In this document: one piece after another, positions 17,506 through 25,487 of the stretch
How positions within the stretch are numbered: position 1 is the first letter of the stretch
How the letters are laid out: every line of letters starts with the position of its first letter
Translations under genes and position numbers: made by a program
Source: Bacteroides sp. CAG:1060_57_27
GTDB taxonomy: Bacteria > Bacteroidota > Bacteroidia > Bacteroidales > UBA932
Direction: 5' to 3'
Assembly (NCBI GenBank): GCA_001915575.1
Contig: MNQT01000023.1
Location: 208,752-272,751, forward strand
DNA: 64,000 nucleotides
Notes under the pieces: model-generated
Databases searched by the model: none
The model's input: the letters and a program-made list of their open reading frames with translations, nothing else
Told to the model about the DNA's origin: nothing

Positions 17506-19824
17506 ATGAAAAGAATCATTACCTACGCCGCCGCATCCCTGCTGCTTGCCCTGCCGGGAGCGTTGTACGCACAGGATTACGAGTATCCGTTCCAGGATCC
17601 GTCCATGCCGCGCGAAGAAAGAGTCGAAGACCTGCTCTCCCGCCTGACCGTCCAGGAGAAGATAGGCCTCATGATGAACGGCTCCAAGGGAGTCGAAAGG
17701 CTCGGAATACCTGAGTACAACTGGTGGAACGAGGCGCTGCACGGAGTCGCGAGGGCCGGACTTGCCACCGTCTACCCCCAGGCCATAGGAATGGCCGCGA
17801 CCTTCGACCCGCAGACACATCTCCAGACCTTCACCTACATCTCCGACGAGGCCCGTGCGAAATACCACGACGCCGTGCGCAACGGAATACGCCGCCAGTA
17901 TTTCGGGCTCACTTTCTGGACCCCGAACATCAACATCTTCCGCGACCCGAGGTGGGGACGCGGGCAGGAGACCTACGGCGAAGACCCGTTCCTGACTTCG
18001 AGAATGGGAGTGGCCGCCGTCAAGGGACTACAGGGAGACGACGAGCGCTACTACAAGACCCATGCGTGCGCCAAGCACTTCGCCGTACACAGCGGCCCCG
18101 AGTGGAACAGGCACACCTTCGACGTCACGGCCTCGTCCAAAGACCTCTGGGAGACATACCTTCCCGCCTTCGAAGCGCTGGTGACCGAGGCGGACGTGCG
18201 TGAGGTTATGGGCGCATACAACCGCTACAACGGCGCTCCATGCTGCGCCAGCAACTTCCTGCTCGGCGACATACTCCGCGGCAAGTGGGGCTTCGACGGG
18301 CTCGTGGTCTCAGACTGCGGAGCCATCAACGACTTCTACCTCAAGGGCCACCATGAGACACATCCCAGCGCAGCGGCAGCCTCCGCCGACGCGGTCAAGA
18401 TAGGCACCGACATCGAATGCGGCAGCTCGTATGTCGAGCTCATCACCGCATATCAGGACGGACTGATTACCGAGGACGACATAGACGTGTCGATACGCCG
18501 CATACTCGGAGGCCTGTTCGAGATCGGCTTCTTCGACCCCGACAGTATGGTTCCCTGGAGCGGCATCCCCTACTCCAACGTCGACTGCACCGAACACCGC
18601 GAGCATGCGCTCAAGGTTGCGAGGGAGTCCATAGTGATGCTCAAGAACGACGGCGGCCTGCTGCCCGTACTTCCCTCCGAAGTAAAGAAGATCGCCGTAA
18701 TAGGCCCCAATGCCGACGACGAGAAGATGATGCTCGGCAACTACAACGGCATCCCTTCCTATACCAATACGATACTTGACGGCATCAGGGCCGCGTATCC
18801 CGACGCCGAAGTCACCTATGAAAGGGGCTGCGACCTCGTGGAGGGATTCGTGTTCGTTGATCCCCGCGCCCGCAGAGGCCTCAATGTAGAGGTATTCATG
18901 GGTCTCACTGAAGAGGAACAGGCCGAGCTGCGCAAGAAGCAGCAGGACGAGATGGACGCCGCAGTGCCCATGTCTTCTGACAACTATACCCCCGAGGCAC
19001 TCGCAGCACTCGCGGACAGGGCAGCCGAAGCCGACCTGATAGTCTTCGTAGGGGGGCTCTCGCCCTTCGTTGAAGGCGAGGAGATGAATGTCGAAGTGGA
19101 CGGGTTCAAGGGCGGAGACCGCGAGAGGATAGAGCTCCCCGAGATCCAGGGCAGGGTGCTCGAGGCCCTGCACTCGACTGGAAAGCCGGTGGTGTTCGTA
19201 CTCTGCTCTGGCAGCGCAATTGCGCTCGAACAGAACGAGGACGACTATGACGCGCTTCTCTGCGCATGGTACGGCGGTCAGGAAGGAGGCACCGCGGTCG
19301 GCGACATACTCAGCGGCAAGGTATCTCCTTCCGGCAAGCTCCCGATCACATTCTACAAGTCTACCTCCCAACTTCCCGACTTCCTCGACTACGACATGCA
19401 GGGACGCACATACCGATACTTCGAGGGAGAGCCTCTGTATCCGTTCGGCTACGGCCTGAGCTACGGCGACTTCCGCTACGGCAAGGCCAGATTGTCGGAA
19501 AAGACTGTCTCGAAGGGCGACGACGTCACCCTGAGCTTGCAGCTCAGCAACAAGGGAGACATGGCTGCGACGGAAGTCGTGCAGGTCTATGTCAGGCGGC
19601 TCGACGACCCCGAGGCACCACTCAAGTCACTCAAGGGATTCAGCAGGGTGAGCCTCGAGCCCGGCGAGACAAAGACAGCGGAGATTGTGCTTCCCGCCTC
19701 GTCGTTTGAATACTATGACGCAAGCATCGACGACCTCGCCGTCAAGAGCGGAAAATACGAGATACTCTACGGCAGCTCGTCGGACGACAGAGACCTCAAG
19801 GCACTGAAACTCACCGTAAAGTAA
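17506..19824 (+). CDS. GH3 family glycosidase, probable beta-xylosidase
   Basis: 772 residues. A signal peptide (ending GALYAQD) is followed by a GH3 TIM barrel with WWNEALHGVARAG, typical of GH3 beta-xylosidases, and the nucleophile Asp270 in LVVSDCGAI. A GH3 C-terminal alpha/beta domain (about 380-640) and a fibronectin III-like domain (about 675-770) follow. It would release xylose from xylo-oligosaccharides in the periplasm. The neighbouring GH115 and GH67 genes support xylan as substrate; arabinosidase activity is possible. Confidence 0.88.
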   Translation: MKRIITYAAASLLLALPGALYAQDYEYPFQDPSMPREERVEDLLSRLTVQEKIGLMMNGSKGVERLGIPEYNWWNEALHGVARAGLATVYPQAIGMAATFDPQTHLQTFTYISDEARAKYHDAVRNGIRRQYFGLTFWTPNINIFRDPRWGRGQETYGEDPFLTSRMGVAAVKGLQGDDERYYKTHACAKHFAVHSGPEWNRHTFDVTASSKDLWETYLPAFEALVTEADVREVMGAYNRYNGAPCCASNFLLGDILRGKWGFDGLVVSDCGAINDFYLKGHHETHPSAAAASADAVKIGTDIECGSSYVELITAYQDGLITEDDIDVSIRRILGGLFEIGFFDPDSMVPWSGIPYSNVDCTEHREHALKVARESIVMLKNDGGLLPVLPSEVKKIAVIGPNADDEKMMLGNYNGIPSYTNTILDGIRAAYPDAEVTYERGCDLVEGFVFVDPRARRGLNVEVFMGLTEEEQAELRKKQQDEMDAAVPMSSDNYTPEALAALADRAAEADLIVFVGGLSPFVEGEEMNVEVDGFKGGDRERIELPEIQGRVLEALHSTGKPVVFVLCSGSAIALEQNEDDYDALLCAWYGGQEGGTAVGDILSGKVSPSGKLPITFYKSTSQLPDFLDYDMQGRTYRYFEGEPLYPFGYGLSYGDFRYGKARLSEKTVSKGDDVTLSLQLSNKGDMAATEVVQVYVRRLDDPEAPLKSLKGFSRVSLEPGETKTAEIVLPASSFEYYDASIDDLAVKSGKYEILYGSSSDDRDLKALKLTVK

Positions 19825-19874
19825 GTGCCAGTCCGCAAGGAAGGGCAACTGCTATCCTTGCACCATTGTCGTAT

Positions 19875-19942
19875 CCACATGATATACCTCCCGGGGAGCT
19901 ATTCAAAAAGGGTAAACGCTCCCCGGGAGGTATATCATATGG
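19875..19942. repeat. Large GC-rich inverted repeat (25-bp arms)
   Basis: Arms 19875-19899 and 19918-19942 pair over 25 bp with a single mismatch and enclose an 18-nt loop. The core CCTCCCGGGGAGC is very GC-rich. No T-run follows directly, so it is less like an intrinsic terminator than like an mRNA-stabilising hairpin or an interspersed palindromic element. Confidence 0.85.
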
Positions 19943-20116
19943 ATTTGCAACAGGAAACGGGAGGGATATGATAGTTTTTCCTTCCCCTTTACCGGTATTT
20001 ATTTCCAGCAAATTTACTATTATTTATTTTATTACAAATCATTTTTATAAATAAACTGTATATTAATAAACATTATTATAATTGACTATCTTAAAAAAGA
20101 AAAATTATTCTAACTA

Positions 20117-20147
20117 TTCGCTCCGGCCACATTTTTCCGTATATTTG
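20117..20147 (+). promoter_or_regulatory. Promoter of the GH115-GH67 operon
   Basis: The -7 box TATATTTG (20140-20147) is preceded, with a 19-bp spacer, by TTCG (20117-20120), close to the TTTG -33 consensus. The GH115 start is 39 nt downstream. Confidence 0.6.
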
Positions 20148-20185
20148 GGGCACAACCCAGACAACCATAATTACAATACCGCAAT

Positions 20186-22624
20186 ATGAGAAGATTTCTG
20201 ACCGCAATCCTTATCTGTTTCGCATCCCTGCTTCCGCTATGTGCGAACGCCCCCGAATTCGCAGTCTTCGAGGACGGAGAGTCCCGCACGCTCATCGCAG
20301 ACGGGAAGCAGATAGCCACGCTCGCCGTGGACAGCGGGCACGAATGGCAGGGCGTCAAATGGGCAGTGGAGAACCTCTCCGAAGACTTCGCGAGAGTGAC
20401 CGGACGCCGTGCACCCATTACCGGCAGGCCTGCCGGAGCGACTATAATCATAGGCACCATAGGCCGCGGAGGATTCATCGAAGACTATCTCTCCCCCGAG
20501 GACCTCTCGTCCCTGCAGGGCGCAAGGGAGAAGTACATACTCAAGGCCTCCGGAGACGGTAAGGTGATAATCGCCGGAAGCGACAAGCGCGGCACCACCT
20601 ACGGCATCTACGCTCTGAGCGCCGCGATAGGCGTGTCGCCCTGGTACTGGTGGGCCGACGTCCCTTCCGTACACCGGGACAGGATATACATCCTCAACGG
20701 CAGCTATACCGAGGGAGAGCCCAAGGTATATTACAGAGGCATCTTCCTCAATGACGAGGCTCCGGCCCTCACCGGCTGGGTCAACGAGAACACCGACGGC
20801 TACAAGAGCGGCTTCTACCGCAGGGTGTTCGAACTGCTGCTGCGCCTGAAGGGCAACTTCATGTGGCCCGCGATGTGGGACGCCGCATTCTACGACGACG
20901 ACACGCTCAACATGTACTATGCCGACGAGATGGGCATAATCATGGGCACGTCGCACCACGAGCCCTGCGCCAGGGCCCAGAAGGAATGGCACCGCTACGG
21001 CAGCGGCCCCTGGGACTATAACAAGAACCGGCGCATTCTGATGGACTTCTGGAGGGGCGGAATCGAGAGGATGAAGGACACCGAGGACGTTGTGACGATA
21101 GGAATGAGGGGCGACGGCGACATGGCAATGGAAGAAGGCACCAACATCGCGCTGCTCGAGAGGATAATCCGCGACCAGCGCAGGATGATAGCCGATGTCA
21201 CCGGCAAGCCCGCATCGGAGACCCCGCAGGTATGGGCGCTGTATAAAGAGGTACAGGACTACTACGACAAAGGGATGAGGGTTCCGGACGACGTGACCCT
21301 GCTGCTGTGCGACGACAACTGGGGCAACGTGCGCAAGCTCCCTGCCATGGACGACGCCCCGCGCAGCGGCGGATACGGCATGTACTACCACTTCGACTAC
21401 GTGGGCGGCCCGAGGAACTACAAATGGCTGAACTGCAACCAGGTCGAAAGGGTATGGGAGCAGATGAACCTCTGCTACGAGTACGGAGTCCGCAAGCTGT
21501 GGGTAGTCAATGTCGGCGACCTCAAGCCCATGGAATACCCTATCCAGTTCTTCCTCGACATGGCCTGGGATCCCGAAGCCATAACACCCGAGACTATCTT
21601 CGACCACACCCTCAAGTTCGCCGAGGACCAGTTCCCGGGAAGCGACGCCCGTGAAATCGCCGAGATACTCAGCCTCTACGGGAAATACGCCCGCAGGGTG
21701 ACTCCTGAGCTGCTTAACGCCCGCACCTACACTTTCGACTACGGCGAATGGCCGAAGGTGCTGGACGAATGGAACAGGCTCGAGCTGCACGCCCTCAGGG
21801 TGCTCCAGAGCCTCGACCCCCGCTGGGAGGACGCCTACTACGAACTCGTGCTCTTCCCCATCCAGGCGATGCAGAACATCTACGAGATGTACTACAGCGT
21901 GGCGATGAACCAGAAGGCCACGGCTCCCCAGGAAATCAACTACTGGGCAGACCGGGTGGAGACCCTCTATGAGCGCGACTCGCTGCTCTGCGCGTTCTAC
22001 AACCACGAACTCGCGAACGGCAAGTGGAACCACATGATGGACCAGAAGCACATAGGCTACAGGATATGGCAGGAACCCCGCATGCAGGTGATGCCCGAGG
22101 TACGGCGCAGCGACGGGCAGCCCCACCTCTGCCACCTCGAGAGCGGCGGATACATATCCATCGAAGCCGTCAACAATACGGAACTCAGCGGCGGCGTCAC
22201 CCTGATACCGCGCCTCGGCAAGACGGAAGGCGCCCTGACGGTGCTGCCGGCAAAGGAGCATAACGAAAACGCATACGCAGAATTCGAAATCCAGACCGAG
22301 AGTTCCGGCAAGGCCGAACTCAACGTCTACCTCGCACCCACGCTGAACTTCAACGCCGGCAAGGGACTGCGCTACGCCGTGAGCGTCGACGGAGGCGAGG
22401 AACAGGTCGTGAACTTCAACGGCCACTATCAGGGCGAGCTCGGGCCGTGGCAGGCGGCAAGCATAATAGTGAGCAAGGCGGAACTCGACTTCGGCGCACC
22501 CGGAAGGCACACGCTGCGCTTCCGCTTCGTGGACCAGGGGCCAGTGCTCCAGAAGATCGTCATAGACTTCGGAGGAGCGAAACGCTCATATCTCGGAGCC
22601 CCGTCTTCCGAACTGGTCAAATAA
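20186..22624 (+). CDS. GH115 alpha-1,2-glucuronidase
   Basis: 812 residues. A signal peptide (ending CANA) is followed by an N-terminal alpha/beta domain, then the catalytic barrel with YRGIFLNDEAP, GNFMWPAMWDAAF and MGTSHHEPCARA, all characteristic of GH115, and C-terminal helical and beta domains (GH115_C-like, after about 640). The family removes (4-O-methyl)-glucuronic acid from internal as well as terminal xylose residues of glucuronoxylan. The GH67 gene follows 28 bp downstream, so both alpha-glucuronidase types are made together. Confidence 0.92.
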   Translation: MRRFLTAILICFASLLPLCANAPEFAVFEDGESRTLIADGKQIATLAVDSGHEWQGVKWAVENLSEDFARVTGRRAPITGRPAGATIIIGTIGRGGFIEDYLSPEDLSSLQGAREKYILKASGDGKVIIAGSDKRGTTYGIYALSAAIGVSPWYWWADVPSVHRDRIYILNGSYTEGEPKVYYRGIFLNDEAPALTGWVNENTDGYKSGFYRRVFELLLRLKGNFMWPAMWDAAFYDDDTLNMYYADEMGIIMGTSHHEPCARAQKEWHRYGSGPWDYNKNRRILMDFWRGGIERMKDTEDVVTIGMRGDGDMAMEEGTNIALLERIIRDQRRMIADVTGKPASETPQVWALYKEVQDYYDKGMRVPDDVTLLLCDDNWGNVRKLPAMDDAPRSGGYGMYYHFDYVGGPRNYKWLNCNQVERVWEQMNLCYEYGVRKLWVVNVGDLKPMEYPIQFFLDMAWDPEAITPETIFDHTLKFAEDQFPGSDAREIAEILSLYGKYARRVTPELLNARTYTFDYGEWPKVLDEWNRLELHALRVLQSLDPRWEDAYYELVLFPIQAMQNIYEMYYSVAMNQKATAPQEINYWADRVETLYERDSLLCAFYNHELANGKWNHMMDQKHIGYRIWQEPRMQVMPEVRRSDGQPHLCHLESGGYISIEAVNNTELSGGVTLIPRLGKTEGALTVLPAKEHNENAYAEFEIQTESSGKAELNVYLAPTLNFNAGKGLRYAVSVDGGEEQVVNFNGHYQGELGPWQAASIIVSKAELDFGAPGRHTLRFRFVDQGPVLQKIVIDFGGAKRSYLGAPSSELVK

Positions 22625-22652
22625 GAACAGGAACTTCAAACCGACAGAACAT

Positions 22653-24716
22653 ATGTTAAGACCCTATCAGATCTTCACCGTTGCGGCCGCAGGCCTGCTC
22701 GCCGGTGCATGCAGCAATCCCGTACCGCAGGCCCAGGACGGCAGCGAACTCTGGTTCGCGAACGGCAGGAGCTACGAAGAAGTGCTCAACTCCGTCCAGA
22801 CGGCAATCAACCCGGAGCTCGGCAGGGAAGAGTTCCATATATACGACCTTGACGGCGCCCGCCATGTCGACGGAGGCTCCGCGGCAGGCATACGCTACGG
22901 AGTCTACGCCCTGCAGCGCGCCGAAGTACTCGGCGAAGCAGGCCCGGGCATCGACATGCAGCAGGCACCATACTACGAATACCGTATCCTCGACCACTGG
23001 GACAACCTCGACGACACGGTGGAGAGAGGCTACGCCGGGCTCTCGATGTGGGAATGGACAGCGCCCGAGATTCCCAAGGACAGGATACACCTGTACGGAC
23101 GGCTGTGCGCATCGGTGGGCCTCAACGGCTCGGTTCTCAACAACGTGAACTCCAACGCCCTGATACTCGACGCCGAGCATATCGACAGGGTCGCTCAGAT
23201 AGCCAACATACTCAGGGAGTACGGAATCAAGACCTATCTCTCTATCAAGTGGACGAGCCCGATGACGCTCGGAGGGCTGAAGTCGGCAGACCCGCTGGAC
23301 CCCAAGGTCGAGAAGTGGTGGAAAGACAAGGCCGACGAGATCTATGAAGCCATACCCGACTTCGGAGGCTTTCTCGTGAAGGCGAACTCCGAGGGCCAGG
23401 CAGGTCCCCAGGACTACGGACGCACGCACGCCGACGGTGCGAACATGCTGGCAAGGGCGCTCAAGCCCCACGGAGGCATAGTGATGTGGAGGGCGTTCGT
23501 CTACAGCCCCGTCAGCTCCGACAGGGCGAGCCAGGCAGTCGACGAGTTCGAATCTCTCGACGGCAAGTTCGACAACAATGTAATGGTCCAGATAAAGAAC
23601 GGGCCTATCGACTTCCAGCCCAGGGAGCCGTTCAGCCCGCTCTTCGGACGCCTCAAGGAGACTCCCATGATGATGGAGTTCCAGATAACCCAGGAATACC
23701 TCGGATTCTCCAACCACCTCGTGTACCTCGCCCCGCTGTATGAGGAGTGCCTCGACAGCGACACCTACCGCGACGGAGAGGGCTCTACCGTAGCGAAGAT
23801 GGTCAAGGGTATCGCCGGCGTCGCGAACACAGGACAGGACAGGAACTTCAGCGGATACATATTCGCCCAGTCCAACTGGTACGCCTTCGGCCGTCTCGCA
23901 TGGGATCCCACGCTCAGCTCTGAAAGGATTGCCGACGAATGGGTGCGCCAGACCTTCAAGAAGCCCGACGGAATGAGCGACAAGGCGTTCGACAAGAAGT
24001 TCATCCGCCCCGTCGAGGACATAATGATGAGCTCACGCGAGACCACCGTCAGCTACTCCATGCCTCTCGGACTTCACCACATCTTCGCCGGCTCGCACTA
24101 CGGGCCCGGCCCCTGGGAGACCAGCTCGAGACGCGACTGGTCGCCCGTGTTCTACCACAAGGCAGACGCCGAAGGCATAGGATTCGACCGCACGCGCAAC
24201 GGCACACGCAATGTCGACCAGTACAACGAGCCCCTCGCATCGATGTACAATTCGCTCGAGACCTGCCCGGAGAACCTGCTCCTCTGGTTCCACCATGTCC
24301 CCTGGGACTATAAGATGAAGGACGGAAGCACGCTATGGGACGAACTCTGCCGCCACTACGACGACGGAATAAGCGCGGTCGAAGGCTACCAGAAGACCTG
24401 GGAGAGTTTGAGACCATATGTAAGCGAAGATATCTTCAAGGAGGTGGAGAAGAAGCTCGACATCCAGAAGAACGACGCCGAGTGGTGGAGGGACGCCTGC
24501 ATAGGATATTTCCAGACTTTCTCAGGCAGGCCGCTGCCCGACGGCGTGAGGCCGCTGAACATGCCTATCGACTCTCTGCGTACGAAGAGCATGCTCTCGA
24601 ACCGCTACGGAATGCCCACGCACGACGAGAACAACGAGCCCGTACTCGTGAACCGCATGAGGAGAGGCCACGGTCCCGTCAGGCTGCCGGGTAACGACTC
24701 CTCAGTCCCGCAGTAA
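22653..24716 (+). CDS. GH67 alpha-glucuronidase lipoprotein
   Basis: 687 residues with a lipobox (LAGAC, Cys20). The order is an N-terminal domain ending in RYGVYAL, a TIM barrel starting at YRILDHWDNLDD, the general acid Glu247 in ANSEGQAGP, the Asp of NGPIDFQP and the Glu in LYEECLDSDT. GH67 removes methylglucuronic acid from the non-reducing terminal xylose of short xylo-oligosaccharides. A lipoprotein GH67 is probably membrane-attached in the periplasm. It complements the GH115 and GH3 enzymes. Confidence 0.94.
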   Translation: MLRPYQIFTVAAAGLLAGACSNPVPQAQDGSELWFANGRSYEEVLNSVQTAINPELGREEFHIYDLDGARHVDGGSAAGIRYGVYALQRAEVLGEAGPGIDMQQAPYYEYRILDHWDNLDDTVERGYAGLSMWEWTAPEIPKDRIHLYGRLCASVGLNGSVLNNVNSNALILDAEHIDRVAQIANILREYGIKTYLSIKWTSPMTLGGLKSADPLDPKVEKWWKDKADEIYEAIPDFGGFLVKANSEGQAGPQDYGRTHADGANMLARALKPHGGIVMWRAFVYSPVSSDRASQAVDEFESLDGKFDNNVMVQIKNGPIDFQPREPFSPLFGRLKETPMMMEFQITQEYLGFSNHLVYLAPLYEECLDSDTYRDGEGSTVAKMVKGIAGVANTGQDRNFSGYIFAQSNWYAFGRLAWDPTLSSERIADEWVRQTFKKPDGMSDKAFDKKFIRPVEDIMMSSRETTVSYSMPLGLHHIFAGSHYGPGPWETSSRRDWSPVFYHKADAEGIGFDRTRNGTRNVDQYNEPLASMYNSLETCPENLLLWFHHVPWDYKMKDGSTLWDELCRHYDDGISAVEGYQKTWESLRPYVSEDIFKEVEKKLDIQKNDAEWWRDACIGYFQTFSGRPLPDGVRPLNMPIDSLRTKSMLSNRYGMPTHDENNEPVLVNRMRRGHGPVRLPGNDSSVPQ

Positions 24717-24742
24717 CGGCGCAGATGTACGGAGACAACAGA

Positions 24743-24772
24743 AAAGACGGCCCGTTTCCGGGTCGTCTTTTT
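24743..24772. terminator. Bidirectional terminator between the GH67 gene and tRNA-Arg
   Basis: AAAGACGGCCCG (24743-24754) pairs with CGGGTCGTCTTT (24759-24770) including one wobble pair, with a T-run on the plus side and an A-run on the other, so both converging transcripts could end here. Confidence 0.8.
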
Positions 24773-24773
24773 G

Positions 24774-24845
24774 TAGTCCCTACAGGAATCGAACCTGTAT
24801 TTAAGGTTTAGGAAACCTTCGTTCTATCCGTTGAACTAAGGGACC
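24774..24845 (-). tRNA. tRNA-Arg (anticodon CCT)
   Basis: 72 nt with a complete cloverleaf. The acceptor GGTCCCT pairs with AGGGACT (first pair G-U), the D-stem is GTTC/GAAC, the anticodon stem is AAGGT/ACCTT with loop TTCCTAA (anticodon at 24810-24812), and the T-arm is ACAGG/CCTGT with TTCGATT. CCA is not encoded. It reads AGG arginine codons and lies 32 bp after rpmF on the same strand. Confidence 0.93.
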
Positions 24846-24877
24846 GTGAGGCCGGCATCCGGTCTCGAAAGCGTCTC

Positions 24878-25060
24878 TTACTCAGCGTTCTTGACGATGA
24901 TCTGACGTCCTCTGTAGTAGCCACACTCGGGGCATACGCGATGGTAGATCACGGTAGCACCGCAGTTGGGGCAGGTTGCGAGGGTCGGGACGGGCGCGAA
25001 ATCATGGGTACGGCGCTTGTCCCTACGCTGCTTTGAAAGTTTGTGTTTCGGATGTGCCAT
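24878..25060 (-). CDS. rpmF: 50S ribosomal protein L32
   Basis: 60 residues starting MAHPKHKLSKQRRDKRR, with four Cys in CPNC and CPEC forming the zinc ribbon of the zinc-containing L32. It follows the DUF177 (YceD) gene, the conserved bacterial yceD-rpmF order. Confidence 0.97.
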   Translation of the reverse strand: MAHPKHKLSKQRRDKRRTHDFAPVPTLATCPNCGATVIYHRVCPECGYYRGRQIIVKNAE

Positions 25061-25076
25061 GTTCTTATCTTTTAAT

Positions 25077-25463
25077 TTATTTACTCAAATACTTTATCGT
25101 CTCTCCGTTGCACCCACCGTCGGGATGTACCCTCTGCATGGGGAGCGAGACAAGAATATAGTCATATATGTCCTGACTAAGGTCAAGCTCGTCCGTCTGC
25201 GGAGCGTAACTTTCCTCGAACGAGGTCTCCACCGGTATTTCAAGGTCTTCGAGACACCTGTCGCACTCGACGGTGACGCTTCCGGAAATCTCGCAGGCGA
25301 CATCCACGGTCAAGGAGTGGTTGTCGACATGCAGGACCGCCTTCAGGTCTGCGTCCAGAACCTCGGAATTACCGAACGAATCAAAGAACTCACGGCCGAA
25401 GGACAGTTCCAGCAGGCTGCGCCCTTTCGGCAAATCAGCAAGTCTGACAATAAAGGATTGCAA
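25077..25463 (-). CDS. DUF177/YceD family protein
   Basis: 128 residues of the YceD family, linked to 23S rRNA accumulation and always near rpmF. The CDRCLEDLEIPV motif and the HPDGGCN motif near the end are seen, but the usual C-terminal tail (DPRW...L) is absent, so the protein is 40-50 residues shorter than usual. There is no ATG near the N-terminus; a stop lies six codons upstream, leaving TTG at 25463 as the annotated start. That TTG sits inside a -7 box (TACCTTTG), so an ATT at 25451 is an alternative. Confidence 0.8.
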   Translation of the reverse strand: MQSFIVRLADLPKGRSLLELSFGREFFDSFGNSEVLDADLKAVLHVDNHSLTVDVACEISGSVTVECDRCLEDLEIPVETSFEESYAPQTDELDLSQDIYDYILVSLPMQRVHPDGGCNGETIKYLSK

Positions 25464-25487
25464 AGGTAGTAAAAATATTTAAGATAA

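Larger units (their letters stand above)
19825..20185. other. 361-bp intergenic stretch between the GH3 and GH115 genes
   Basis: It holds the hairpin at 19875-19942, a Py-rich stretch, an AT-rich segment (about 20000-20110) and the GH115 promoter. No coding region is supported; the short frames across the hairpin follow its inverted repeat. Confidence 0.6.

Noticed and set aside
20237..22510. Long open frame (757 codons) on the minus strand opposite the GH115 gene
   Set aside because: Antisense shadow caused by high third-position GC; no signal, family motif or ribosome-binding site, and the GH115 protein on the plus strand is clear.
17506..24716. Complete polysaccharide utilisation locus
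   Set aside because: No SusC/SusD pair, sensor or endo-acting enzyme is present in the window; only the exo-acting xylan enzymes are supported.
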